Below the pieces are notes generated by a model. The model was not told the origin of the DNA. It saw only the letters and a program-made list of their open reading frames with translations, and did not search any database. Of a stretch of 64,000 nucleotides of DNA, positions 16,529 through 24,900 are shown in pieces. Numbering within the stretch: position 1 is the stretch's first letter; each line of letters starts with the position of its first letter. The stretch is from Candidatus Gastranaerophilales bacterium. Its GTDB lineage: Bacteria > Cyanobacteriota > Vampirovibrionia > Gastranaerophilales > Gastranaerophilaceae. The stretch covers positions 108,894 through 172,893 of the forward strand of contig CAAGHI010000076.1 of NCBI GenBank assembly GCA_900769645.1, in the 5' to 3' direction. The position numbers were made by a program, and so were the translations under genes.

Positions 16529-18064
16529 TTGCAAAAATTGCTATTTACAATTTTAATATCGACACTTGTGGCAGCGCCTGTTTTAGCAGAAGGTTTTGAC
16601 ACAATTCAACCTGCAAATCCCCTATCCACAGAGCCTTTACCCGTGAATACCGTTGCAATTCCGGTCAAAAAAGCAACTTTGACTCACAATAGTATCCATA
16701 ATCAGTATGTAATTGCATTCAACAGATTTATGCAGAGCAATGTAAAATCTGCATATATGGATTTTAAAGTTTTAATCGAAACAATGGACGAAAACGATTA
16801 TGCTTATATGAAAATGGCTGAAAATATGGCGGATATCGGATTTTTCGACCTTTCAGATTTGGCAGCATCAAAGATTGAGGACAAAGCGCTTTCAGACTTT
16901 TTGCTTGGCGATATAAAACTTTATTATTCGCCGTCAAAAAAGCTTAAACCTGACGATGAGATTTATTTGGGAGAAGTTTTTTCAAATATAATTTACAATG
17001 ATCAGAGTCGTGAAGCCACATCAGAATTGGTTAAAAACACAGATTTGATGACGAATTCTGACTATGCAAACTACCTTGTTGCACTCGGGTATTTGAAATC
17101 TAACGATTTTGTCGAGGCAAATTCATATATTGATGCTGCAATCAAGATGAATTCGCAAAACTTGAATTATAAAAAGCTAAAAGCTGAGATTTTATCCCAA
17201 GGCAAACGTCCGAAAGATGCCTTGAAGATGCTGGACTCAATTAAGGCGCAAAAGCTTTATACAGCAGATTTTACAAGAAAAATAAATTCGCTTGAGCAAT
17301 ATGTTTTGTATAAGTCAGAAAAAAATTATTCTGATAAAATGTATCACCTCGGCTACTATTATTATTATGAAAACGAGAATGCAAAAGCCTTGCGAACTCT
17401 CCAGAGTGCGCTTACAACAAAGAAAAGACACAACAAAGATGTCTATGCAATTTTGTCACGAGTTTATTTTGATATGCAAGAGTTTGAAAAGGCGCAAGAC
17501 ACTGCTACAAAGGCTTACAAAATTGATAGCGGAGATGTCACAACACTCCTTGTTTTGGGCGATTTGAGTTTTAGAACAGGGGATTACAAGACTGCGCTAA
17601 AATATTACAAAGACGCCGAAAGTCACAATAAAGTTGCAACTTCAATTTGCTCTGTAAAAGTTGCTCAGACTTATGAAATGTTAGGCAAAGAAAAGCGTGC
17701 GATTGATATTTACGAAAAAGTCTTGAAAACCTCCTCAGATAGCTGGGTTGCGTACTATAAAATTGCACTTAAAGACAAGTCAAAAGAACTTGCGTACCTC
17801 AAAAAAGCAATCGCTATCAATGCAAATTATAAAGATGCTTGGCTTGACCTTGGGCGTGTAGAAATCGAGCGTGGAAACTTTTTTGAGGCAAGAAAATATT
17901 TAGGTGTCGCAAATTATATTGACGAAAACGATTTTAGATATTATTATTATCAAGGATTGATTGCAAAAAATCAGGGTCTAAAACAAGATGCTGAAAAGTA
18001 TTTCAAAAAATCATTGCTTTTAAAACCTGATTACGCACCTGCAAAAGAGGAATTAAGTATATGA
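16529..18064 (+). CDS. exported TPR-repeat protein
   Basis: 511 residues with a signal peptide (about 1-20, ending VLAEG), starting at TTG with GAAGG ten bases upstream. The body is tandem TPR helices; the clearest run is residues 290-505, for example AYKIDSGDVTTLLVLGDLSF, DAWLDLGRVEIERGNFFEAR and YYYQGLIAKNQGLKQDAEKY. It probably serves as a periplasmic or envelope scaffold. Its last bases overlap the start of the response regulator, so expression is coupled to c-di-GMP and two-component signalling genes. No enzymatic domain is visible. Confidence 0.8.
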   Translation: MQKLLFTILISTLVAAPVLAEGFDTIQPANPLSTEPLPVNTVAIPVKKATLTHNSIHNQYVIAFNRFMQSNVKSAYMDFKVLIETMDENDYAYMKMAENMADIGFFDLSDLAASKIEDKALSDFLLGDIKLYYSPSKKLKPDDEIYLGEVFSNIIYNDQSREATSELVKNTDLMTNSDYANYLVALGYLKSNDFVEANSYIDAAIKMNSQNLNYKKLKAEILSQGKRPKDALKMLDSIKAQKLYTADFTRKINSLEQYVLYKSEKNYSDKMYHLGYYYYYENENAKALRTLQSALTTKKRHNKDVYAILSRVYFDMQEFEKAQDTATKAYKIDSGDVTTLLVLGDLSFRTGDYKTALKYYKDAESHNKVATSICSVKVAQTYEMLGKEKRAIDIYEKVLKTSSDSWVAYYKIALKDKSKELAYLKKAIAINANYKDAWLDLGRVEIERGNFFEARKYLGVANYIDENDFRYYYYQGLIAKNQGLKQDAEKYFKKSLLLKPDYAPAKEELSI

Positions 18065-18708
18065 AATACAACATTTTAATAGTAGAAGATCACGAACTTA
18101 CTCGTTTTGGTTTGAAAACGACTTTTGAAAACGTAGACTATGTCGAAAATATCTACGAGGCAGATTCCGCTGAAACTGCTATTCAAACCTTTAACAATAA
18201 CAAAATCGATATAATAATTATGGATTTAGGTTTGCCGAATATGAACGGAATTGAGGCTACAAAACAAATTCGCTCTTCGAACAAAGATGTTAAAATCATT
18301 ATCTTGACCTCTCACAACGATGAAAAAGAGGTTTTAAACAGCCTCAAAGCCGGTGCAAATGCATATTGTTCAAAAGAAATCAACCCTCAACGTTTGGTGG
18401 AAGTTGTAAGCTCTGTCGCAGACGGCGCAGCTTGGTTTGACCCGAGCATTGCACACATTGTCCTAAAAGCAAGTGCTAATTCCCCAACGTTTGAAACAAA
18501 TGACAATCGCAAAGATTACGATCTGACAACTCGTGAAGCTCAAATTTTAAAACTTATGACAGAAGGTTACAGTAACATGGAAATTGCGCAAATCCTTGTC
18601 ATAAGCATTAATACAACAAAAGCGCACGTTGCAAATATTTTGCAAAAGTTGGAAGTTGATGACAGACTTCAAGCAGCTTTGAAAGCCCTAAAAAATAAAA
18701 TTGTATAA
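18061..18708 (+). CDS. NarL/FixJ-type response regulator
   Basis: 215 residues. Receiver domain 1-125 with the acidic pair (VEDHE), phospho-acceptor aspartate in IIIMDLGLPNMNG (about residue 56), the LTS switch residue and CSKE lysine; then a LuxR-type HTH (LTTREAQILKLMTEGYSNMEIAQ... NTTKAHVANILQKL). It is therefore a complete DNA-binding output protein. No histidine kinase is in the window; the preceding HD-GYP protein may act in the same circuit. ATG overlaps the TPR gene stop by 4 bases. Confidence 0.92.
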   Translation: MKYNILIVEDHELTRFGLKTTFENVDYVENIYEADSAETAIQTFNNNKIDIIIMDLGLPNMNGIEATKQIRSSNKDVKIIILTSHNDEKEVLNSLKAGANAYCSKEINPQRLVEVVSSVADGAAWFDPSIAHIVLKASANSPTFETNDNRKDYDLTTREAQILKLMTEGYSNMEIAQILVISINTTKAHVANILQKLEVDDRLQAALKALKNKIV

Positions 18709-18729
18709 ATAGCAAGGAGAATTAAATAA

Positions 18730-19260
18730 ATGATAGATTACACAAAAGAAGAATTGATTGAATTGTTGAAAAAAAATCCGGAAAAATTTAACGAATGGAA
18801 AGCCGACCAAGAAGAAGTCGATTTGTCAGAAGTTGATTTCTCAGGAATTAATTTATCAGAAGTTGATTTTACAGATGCTGACTTGAATTCAAGCTCTTTT
18901 GCCGATTGCAATTTATCATTCGTAAACTTTACCAATACAGACTTGACCTCAGTAGATTTTACAAGAGCACGAGTTTTGGAATGTGATTTTACAGATGCAT
19001 TATTAACCGGTGCAGATTGCAGTTATGCAGAAATGACATATTGCAATTTCTCAGACTCTGATATGGCAGGTTGTATTTTGTCCGAAACTAATTTGAGTAA
19101 CTCAGATTTGACAGCAGCAGTAAACTTAAACGCTGCTCGGTATGATGAAGATACGATTTGGCCGGACGATGATATGCTTCCGGAAGACTTTGATGGCACA
19201 GGGCACAAAGACCTATCATCACTTCAAGATGACGAAGATGAAGTATCTTCTGACTGGTAG
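18730..19260 (+). CDS. pentapeptide-repeat protein
   Basis: 176 residues. Residues about 30-140 are pentapeptide repeats of the A(D/N)Lxx/F type (VDLSEVDFSGINLSEVDF, TDLTSVDFTRARVLECDF), which fold into a quadrilateral beta helix. The N-terminal 28 residues resemble a small helical cap, and the C-terminus is strongly acidic (DDDMLPEDFDG, DDEDEVSSDW). It lies 21 bases after the response regulator with AAGGAG before the ATG. Function unknown; acidity could mean nucleic-acid mimicry or protein binding, but that is a guess. Confidence 0.82.
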   Translation: MIDYTKEELIELLKKNPEKFNEWKADQEEVDLSEVDFSGINLSEVDFTDADLNSSSFADCNLSFVNFTNTDLTSVDFTRARVLECDFTDALLTGADCSYAEMTYCNFSDSDMAGCILSETNLSNSDLTAAVNLNAARYDEDTIWPDDDMLPEDFDGTGHKDLSSLQDDEDEVSSDW

Positions 19261-19390
19261 AGCCATTTTATGAAGCAGCTAAGAAGCTAAGATTAAAAAG
19301 TCGGTAAGATGATAAGTTCGTTACGGAAAAGTATTATCGTCATTCTGAGGACAACAATAATTTGAGTCCGAAGAATCTTGTTAGATAGTC

Positions 19391-19414
19391 TTAGGTTGAG
19401 CTTTCCAGCCCAAC
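19391..19414. repeat. TAGGTTGAGCTTTCCAGCCCAACAA repeat
   Basis: Palindromic element (ttggg...ccCAA type). Copies at 29992-30018 (inside the prepilin frame) and 34652-34679 (inside the orphan antitoxin). Confidence 0.65.
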
Positions 19415-19439
19415 AATGTAACTAATAAACAAAACAATA

Positions 19440-19465
19440 GACTCCGGATCGGAGTCCGGAGTGAC
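19440..19465. repeat. GACTCCGG...GGAGTGAC repeat
   Basis: 26-base palindrome around ccgga/tccgg. Related copies at 31087-31112, 40039-40064 and 56757-56782. Confidence 0.65.
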
Positions 19466-19508
19466 TATTACGTATTAGTTGTTTTATGAAAATTGAAAAA
19501 CTTTAATT

Positions 19509-19570
19509 GTCATTCTGAAAAGACAGAAAATCTCGTGTCCAGCGTAGATTTTCTGTCTTATTCAGAATCT
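19509..19570. repeat. GTCATTCTGA element, copy 2
   Basis: Bounded by GTCATTCTGA and TTCAGAATCT, with inner arms AGACAGAAAATCT and AGATTTTCTGTCT that are exact reverse complements. Confidence 0.75.
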
Positions 19571-19607
19571 AGTTTATTACAGTGTTACTAAAAGCACTTT
19601 TCACTTC

Positions 19608-20357
19608 TTACAAAATATTATCCAAGCCGTAAACGAAATCATTCTTTTCATTTACGTGTTTAACGCCAAGCAAAACCCCTTGCATATAACATTTTCTGTC
19701 CATTGAGTCGTGGCGAATTGTCATGATTTGTCCAGATGAACCAAAAATAACCTCTTGTGATGCAATATACCCCGGCATTCTCACAGAGTGAATGTGGATA
19801 TTTGAATAAGATTTTCCGCCTCTTGCACCTTCGATTGTTTCAGTTTCAGGACAATTGTTTTTTGTGAAATCATCTTTAACTTCCGCCATCATAGCTGCAG
19901 TTTTGATAGATGTTCCAGACGGCGCATCTTTTTTCTGGTTATGGTGAAGTTCAATGATTTCCGCATTATCAAAATATTTAGACGCTAATTTGGCAAACAT
20001 CATCATTAAAACCGCACCGGTTGAAAAGTTTGGTGCAATCAAACAACCTGTATTTTTTTCTTGTGAAAGTCTTTTCAATTCCGCAATCTGTTCATCTGAC
20101 AAACCAGTTGTTCCGATAACGATTTTAATCCCATTATTAAGGCAATATTTTGCGTTCTCAAAAATCGATTTTGGCTGCGTAAAATCGACCAAAACGTCAA
20201 TATCTTCAACCCTATGTGCATCATCGATTGAATGATACATGCCCTCACTTGCAATATCAATTTTTGCAACTAATTCTGTATCAGGGCATTCTTCAACGGC
20301 AAGACAAACTTCCTTACCCATTTTGCCCATAGCTCCGCAAACTGCAACTTTTATCAT
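19608..20357 (-). CDS. dapB: 4-hydroxy-tetrahydrodipicolinate reductase
   Basis: 249 residues. DapB reduces hydroxy-tetrahydrodipicolinate in lysine and diaminopimelate synthesis. The N-terminal NAD(P) loop VAVCGAMGKMGKEV, the VDFTQPKS and GTTGLSDEQI segments, and the substrate-site ELHHNQKKDAPSGT are all conserved. GGAG precedes the ATG. The gene stands alone and convergent to the pentapeptide gene. Confidence 0.93.
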   Translation of the reverse strand: MIKVAVCGAMGKMGKEVCLAVEECPDTELVAKIDIASEGMYHSIDDAHRVEDIDVLVDFTQPKSIFENAKYCLNNGIKIVIGTTGLSDEQIAELKRLSQEKNTGCLIAPNFSTGAVLMMMFAKLASKYFDNAEIIELHHNQKKDAPSGTSIKTAAMMAEVKDDFTKNNCPETETIEGARGGKSYSNIHIHSVRMPGYIASQEVIFGSSGQIMTIRHDSMDRKCYMQGVLLGVKHVNEKNDFVYGLDNIL

Positions 20358-20418
20358 AATTTTTTCTCCTTATTTTTTCTTATTCTAACATGAAAATTTC
20401 TGTGGTATGATTATTCAA

Positions 20419-20532
20419 GTGAAAAGTGAAATGTGAAAAGTGAAAAGACCGTTACAGGTGCTAACGCACCAAAGCTATTTTCGAGCAAAGCGAGCTAAAT
20501 GAACTTCTCACTTCTCACATTTCACTTTTCAC
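20419..20532 (+). repeat. 110-bp inverted-repeat element, copy A
   Basis: Starts GTGAAAAGTGAAATGTGA and ends with its exact reverse complement. The core reads CCGTTACAGGTGCTAACGCACC then TTTTCGAGCAAAGCGAGCTAAAT. It lies directly upstream of the PC4-like gene. Copies B, C and D flank priA and trxA. Confidence 0.85.
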
Positions 20533-20565
20533 TCAACAATCAATAAATAAAAGAAAGAGGACTTT

Positions 20566-20799
20566 ATGGCAGATGCAAAATTATTAGCAGCAATCGAAAG
20601 ATCAGACACAGAACAATTACAAATTTCAATTAGCGAATACAGAGGAAAAAGCTACTTGAACATGAGAATTTTTTACACAACTGATGAAGGTCAAACTTGG
20701 CTTCCAACTAAAAAAGGTGTAACTTTTACTCCTGAGCAAATCGACTTACTTGAAGAAGCTATTCAAGAAGCTAAGAAAGAGTTTATGGAGGAAGAGTAG
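20566..20799 (+). CDS. PC4/p15-like single-stranded DNA-binding protein
   Basis: 77 residues. The segment from ISISEYRGKSYLNMRIFY through KKGVTFTPEQIDLLEEAI matches the PC4 (transcriptional coactivator p15) fold, including the basic beta sheet, the KKG turn and the C-terminal helix. Bacterial members bind single-stranded DNA as dimers. AAAGAGG precedes the ATG. It is sandwiched between two copies of the 110-bp inverted-repeat element and followed by priA, so a link to DNA repair or restart is possible but not shown. Confidence 0.78.
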   Translation: MADAKLLAAIERSDTEQLQISISEYRGKSYLNMRIFYTTDEGQTWLPTKKGVTFTPEQIDLLEEAIQEAKKEFMEEE

Positions 20800-20913
20800 A
20801 GAAAAGTGAAAAGTGAAAGGTGAGAAGTCCGTTTAGTTCGTTTCGCTCAAAAATATCTTTGGTGCGTTAGCGCCTGTAACGGTCTTTTCACTTTTCACGT
20901 CTCACTTTTCTCT
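20800..20913 (-). repeat. 110-bp inverted-repeat element, copy B
   Basis: Opposite orientation to copy A, beginning immediately after the PC4-like stop codon and ending 12 bases before priA. Arms gaAAAGTGA and TCACTTTTCtc pair. The core is the reverse complement of the A core with a few changes. Confidence 0.85.
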
Positions 20914-20925
20914 TATTTAAAACCC

Positions 20926-23319
20926 ATGCAAACCACCCTATTTGAACAACCACGACAAAGATACGCCTCTGCGCTTGTAAATATCAAGGGTTTGGGCGTA
21001 AAAACATTTAGTTATTTGATACCTGATGAGATGAGGAATAAAATCCAAATCGGTCAGGCAATTCTTGTGCCTTTTGGACGACAAGGCCTTGTAAATGCTT
21101 TTTGTGTCGGGTTTTCGGATTATTTGGCAGGTGACTTTAAGGTCAAAAAAATCAGCAAAATTATCGATGAAACTCCGCTGTTTTCAATTGATTATTTGAA
21201 GTTGTTGGAATGGGTCGCAAATTACTATTGTTGTGATTTGGTAACGGTTTTGAATGCTGCAATTCCGATGAAGTTAATCGAAAAAGCTTCAAAAACAGAG
21301 ACCTTGATTGAGTTTGAAAAATATGATGGCGCTACAAAACGTCAAACAGAGATTTTAAAACTTCTTGAAAAATCAGGCAAAATGCCTTTGATTTTGTTTG
21401 AAAAATACGCCAAAACAACTCGTGCGACAGTAAAAAAACTTGAAACATTGGGCTGTGTAAAACTTTCTCAAGAAGAATTGTACAGAAATCCGTTGGATAT
21501 TTTGCAAATCACAGAACGTGAGGCGCTTTTTGAACTTTCCGGCGACCAGAAAAGGGTTTATGAGGGGATAAAAGGGTGCATAAATGCAGCGGCTAGGCAG
21601 CTAGGAAGCGAAGCAGCTAAGGATTTGGAAGGCGATAAGGCAATAGTGCAATGGGGCGATAAGCCTGAAACAGAAGAAAATGTAGGTCGGATTTACCAAT
21701 CCGAAACTAACCCCTCGCCCCTGCGGGGAGAGGGTAGGGTGAGGGGGACAAATCACCCTGAAATTCTTCTTCATGGAGTCACTGCATCAGGAAAAACAGA
21801 GGTTTATTTCAAACTCATCGACGATACAATTAAGGCAGGCAAAAATGTCCTATTCCTTGCACCTGAAATCGCACTTGCGTCCCAGCTCACCAAGCGTTTG
21901 GCGAAGAAATTCGGGACAGAAGACGTTGCAATTTGGCACAGCAGTATTTCTGACGGCGAGCGGTATGATGTTTGGCAAAAACTTTATAAAAATGAGATAA
22001 AAATCCTTGCGGGGGCTCGTTCTGCGGTTTTTGCTCCTTTGAAAAATATCGGCTTAATCATAATTGATGAGGAGCACGAAAGTGCTTATAAACAAACGAC
22101 CCCGGCCCCTCGTTATGATGCAAGAGTTGTGGCAAGAAAGTTGGCAGAATTTCATAATTGCCCGCTTCTTTTGGGGTCTGCAACCCCTGATATTTCTACG
22201 TATTACAGGGCTGTAAATACAGGAAATCTGTTTGAGCTTAAAAAACGCTATAATGATGCGAAAGTTCCACCTGTTCTTGTTATTAATATGCAGGAATATG
22301 GGCGTGCAGCGTATAAAAGTGTGATTTCAAAGCCTATGCAAGTAGAGATAAAAGAAACGCTTGAACAAGGAAAACAGGTTATTTTGTTGATAAATCGACG
22401 TGGTTTTTCTACATATACGCAATGTCAGGCATGCGGACACGTTATTGAGTGTCCGAATTGTGCTATTCCGATGATTTGGCATGCGAAAGATCAGATGCTG
22501 AAATGCCACTATTGCAACCATGTTGAAAGGTTCCCTGATGTATGTCCGGCATGTGGTTCGGACGCTTTCAAAAACAGTGGTACAGGCACACAAAAAATCG
22601 AGCAGTACATAAAAGATTTGTTCCCTGAAAACAATGTTGAGCGAATTGATAGCGACATTTTGGTGCGAAAAGGAGAACATATAAGACTTTTGGAAAAATT
22701 TCAACGAGGCGATATAGATATTTTGGTTGGAACTCAGATGATTGCTAAAGGTTTGGATAACCCGAATGTTACGCTTGTTGGGGTAATTTCTGCTGATGCA
22801 AGTTTCAATTTGCCTGATTTTAGGGCGTCAGAAAGAGGATTTCAGCTTTTGACACAGGTTGCAGGACGTGCCGGAAGAGGAGAGTTCGCTGGGAAAGTGC
22901 TTTTCCAGACTTATAACCCTGATTTTTATGCTTTGGAAAGTGCGAAGTCACAGAATTATGGTGAGTTTTACGAAACAGAAATTGTGGCACGTGAAGAATT
23001 TGACTATCCGCCGTTTAGTCAAATTATAAGGCTGATTTTGAGTTCTCAAAACGGATTCAGGGCAGAAAAATCCGCGCAAGAAATTGCAATGCGACTTTGT
23101 TTAATGGTTGAAAAATTTGGGATATCAGAAAGACTTGAGGTGCTTGGCCCTTCTCCTTGTGTAATCGAGAGATTGAACAGTCAATATCGTTTTCAGATTT
23201 TGATAAAGAACAAAATGGGCGAAAAAGGACACAGATTTGTTTCGAGCTTTTTGAATAAGATTACAATGCCAAAGGATATAAGGCTTGCGATTGACGTTGA
23301 TCCGTTGGATATATTGTGA
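20926..23319 (+). CDS. priA: primosomal protein N' (replication restart helicase) with repeat-encoded insert
   Basis: 797 residues. PriA reloads the replicative helicase at stalled forks. The 3'-DNA binding domain (about 1-110), winged helix, helicase core with Walker A GVTASGKTEVY (about 283), DEEH (about 379) and the zinc cysteines (CQACG, CPNC, CHYC, CPACG, about 500-545) are all present. Residues about 220-275 are extra: the DNA (21586-21750) is made of three dispersed repeats read in frame, giving ARQLGSEAAKDL, GRIYQSETN and PSPLRGEGRVRG. The insert falls just before the helicase core. Copies of the 110-bp element lie on both sides; the stop codon TGA is part of copy C. Confidence 0.92.
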   Translation: MQTTLFEQPRQRYASALVNIKGLGVKTFSYLIPDEMRNKIQIGQAILVPFGRQGLVNAFCVGFSDYLAGDFKVKKISKIIDETPLFSIDYLKLLEWVANYYCCDLVTVLNAAIPMKLIEKASKTETLIEFEKYDGATKRQTEILKLLEKSGKMPLILFEKYAKTTRATVKKLETLGCVKLSQEELYRNPLDILQITEREALFELSGDQKRVYEGIKGCINAAARQLGSEAAKDLEGDKAIVQWGDKPETEENVGRIYQSETNPSPLRGEGRVRGTNHPEILLHGVTASGKTEVYFKLIDDTIKAGKNVLFLAPEIALASQLTKRLAKKFGTEDVAIWHSSISDGERYDVWQKLYKNEIKILAGARSAVFAPLKNIGLIIIDEEHESAYKQTTPAPRYDARVVARKLAEFHNCPLLLGSATPDISTYYRAVNTGNLFELKKRYNDAKVPPVLVINMQEYGRAAYKSVISKPMQVEIKETLEQGKQVILLINRRGFSTYTQCQACGHVIECPNCAIPMIWHAKDQMLKCHYCNHVERFPDVCPACGSDAFKNSGTGTQKIEQYIKDLFPENNVERIDSDILVRKGEHIRLLEKFQRGDIDILVGTQMIAKGLDNPNVTLVGVISADASFNLPDFRASERGFQLLTQVAGRAGRGEFAGKVLFQTYNPDFYALESAKSQNYGEFYETEIVAREEFDYPPFSQIIRLILSSQNGFRAEKSAQEIAMRLCLMVEKFGISERLEVLGPSPCVIERLNSQYRFQILIKNKMGEKGHRFVSSFLNKITMPKDIRLAIDVDPLDIL
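21586..21750. repeat. three dispersed repeats inserted in frame in priA
   Basis: 21586-21622 is the agctaggaagcgaagcagcta family, 21682-21708 the gtaggtcggatt...aatccgaa palindrome, and 21711-21747 the cgcccctgcggggagagggt palindrome. All are found in non-coding DNA elsewhere in the window (for example 30483-30522, 30421-30446, 30312-30400). Confidence 0.75.
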
Positions 23320-23430
23320 GGAAGTGAAAAGTGAGAAGTGAAAAGTCCATTTAGCTCGCTTTGCTCGAAAATAATTTTGGTGCGTTAGCACCTGTAACGG
23401 TCTTTTCACGTTTCACTTCTCACTTCCTCA
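23317..23430 (-). repeat. 110-bp inverted-repeat element, copy C
   Basis: Same orientation as copy B. Its outer arms TGAGGAAGTGA and TCACTTCCTCA are exact reverse complements, different from the arms of A, B and D. The first three bases are the priA stop codon. Confidence 0.85.
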
Positions 23431-23438
23431 CTTGCCAT

Positions 23439-23762
23439 CTACAAATGCTTCTCAATATTTGAAATAATCGTTGACTTAGGCATAAGTCCAACAAGTCTTT
23501 CTAAAGCTTTTCCGTTTTTGAAAACCAAAAGACTTGGAAGTCCGCTGATTGAGTAATCTTGAGCTGTTTTAAGATTTTCGTCTGTATTAATTTTTACAAA
23601 TTTTACTTTGCCTGAAAATTCAGATGCGACTTCATCTAAAACAGGGCTGAGTTTTCGGCAAGGTCCACACCAAGAAGCCCAAAAATCAACAACTACGGGC
23701 TGATCTGAGTTTAGTACTTCTTGTTCAAAATTTGAGTCTGTTATTTCGATTGTGTTTGACAT
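23439..23762 (-). CDS. trxA: thioredoxin
   Basis: 107 residues. A disulfide reductase with the active site WASWCGPCRKL (Cys32/35 region), the cis-proline GLPSLLVF and the C-terminal GLMPKSTI helix start. Length and motifs are those of a classical cytoplasmic thioredoxin. AAGGAGA precedes the ATG. The gene is flanked by two oppositely oriented copies of the 110-bp element (C and D). Confidence 0.93.
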   Translation of the reverse strand: MSNTIEITDSNFEQEVLNSDQPVVVDFWASWCGPCRKLSPVLDEVASEFSGKVKFVKINTDENLKTAQDYSISGLPSLLVFKNGKALERLVGLMPKSTIISNIEKHL

Positions 23763-23779
23763 GGTTGGTCTCCTTCTTT

Positions 23780-23890
23780 AAGTGAAAAGTGAGAAGTGAA
23801 ACGTGAAAAGACCGTTACAGGTGCTAACGCACCAAAATTATTTTCGAGCAAAGCGAGCTAAATGGACTTTTCACTTCTCACTTTTCACTT
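23780..23890 (+). repeat. 110-bp inverted-repeat element, copy D
   Basis: Orientation as copy A. Arms AAGTGAAAAGTGAGAAGTG and their exact reverse complement. It lies upstream of trxA (-) and of the exonuclease gene (+). Confidence 0.85.
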
Positions 23891-23954
23891 TCTACCATAC
23901 CACATAATTTATTTTTGTGCTATCATCTAATCAGAACTTTATAGGGATAAAAAA

Positions 23955-24872
23955 ATGGCAAGAAAAAAAGTAATAGAAATTGTTTTAGATACAGAGACTA
24001 CGGGATTAGATTATACAAAAGAGAAGATGGTTGAATTTGCCGCAGTGAGGCTAGAAAACGGCAAGATTAAAGACGAATTTCAAACTCTAATCAACCCTGA
24101 ACAACATATTAGAAAATCAAGTATTGCAATTCACGGAATTACGCCTGATATGGTTGCAGACGCGCCGACTGAGGCTGAAGCAATGCCAAAGATTTTGGAA
24201 TTTATTGGCGATTATCCGATTGTTGCACATAACTGTATTTTTGACTATTCATTTTTGAATGAAGCGAGTTTAAGAACAACAGGTAAAGAGTTGAATAACC
24301 CTAGAATTGATTCTCAACAGATGTTCAAAGAGGTTTATCCGGACTTGTTTTCACACGGATTGGACGCACTAACCGAAAGATTTCATGTTGAACTTAAAAA
24401 TCATCACCGAGCAATGGCTGATACTATGGGGCTTGCGCTTGCTTATCCAAAATTGAAAAAATTGTACTTCCAAAAATACGATTGGGAAGTTAAGCAGTTG
24501 GATAATGTAGAATACTTGTTTGAAAGATTTTTAAGAATTCAACAGACTGTAACTACTTTGCAGTCAGAGTTACAGGATTTGAAATCTGTGTTTAAGTTGT
24601 ATTTTGAACAAGGCGGTGAGCCGATTATTGCACAGACCGGTGAAACCCTTGTTTACAACTCAAAACAGTCTTTTGGGTATGATTTGCACCAGATTAAAGA
24701 CGTTTTGGAAGAAGTTGGCGCATTTGATAAAGCTGTAAAACTTAACACAGGCTTTATCGACAGATTGGTCGGCGGTTGCAGACTTGATGAGGACAAGAGA
24801 GAACTTATTAAAGGTGCTCGTCACGAAATCAACGAAACAAGAAATATTCAAGTTATAAAAGCAGGAAAATAG
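23955..24872 (+). CDS. DEDDh 3'-5' exonuclease (DNA polymerase III epsilon-like)
   Basis: 305 residues. The N-terminal 175 residues are a DnaQ-type exonuclease: EIVLDTETTGLDYTKEKMVEFAA (first D/E pair), VAHNCIFDYSFL (second D), and HHRAMADTMGLA (catalytic H and last D). The C-terminal 130 residues are helical and unassigned. ATAGGGAT precedes the ATG. It is not a PolC or full DinG fusion. Whether it is the replicative proofreader or a repair nuclease cannot be told here. The OPA transporter follows by 28 bases. Confidence 0.85.
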   Translation: MARKKVIEIVLDTETTGLDYTKEKMVEFAAVRLENGKIKDEFQTLINPEQHIRKSSIAIHGITPDMVADAPTEAEAMPKILEFIGDYPIVAHNCIFDYSFLNEASLRTTGKELNNPRIDSQQMFKEVYPDLFSHGLDALTERFHVELKNHHRAMADTMGLALAYPKLKKLYFQKYDWEVKQLDNVEYLFERFLRIQQTVTTLQSELQDLKSVFKLYFEQGGEPIIAQTGETLVYNSKQSFGYDLHQIKDVLEEVGAFDKAVKLNTGFIDRLVGGCRLDEDKRELIKGARHEINETRNIQVIKAGK

Positions 24873-24900
24873 ATAATACTAGGAAATAGGGAAATAAGAT

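Larger units (their letters stand above)
19261..19607. other. intergenic cluster of five repeat families
   Basis: In about 350 bases there are pieces of the agctaag family (19271-19295), a half GTCATTCTGA element (about 19338-19362), the gggctttccagccc family (19391-19414), the ccgga family (19440-19465) and a full GTCATTCTGA element (19509-19570). No coding sequence. Confidence 0.65.

Noticed and set aside
20419..23890. The four similar elements as a CRISPR array
   Set aside because: They are in both orientations, separated by genes of variable length, and lack regular repeat-spacer structure. No cas genes.
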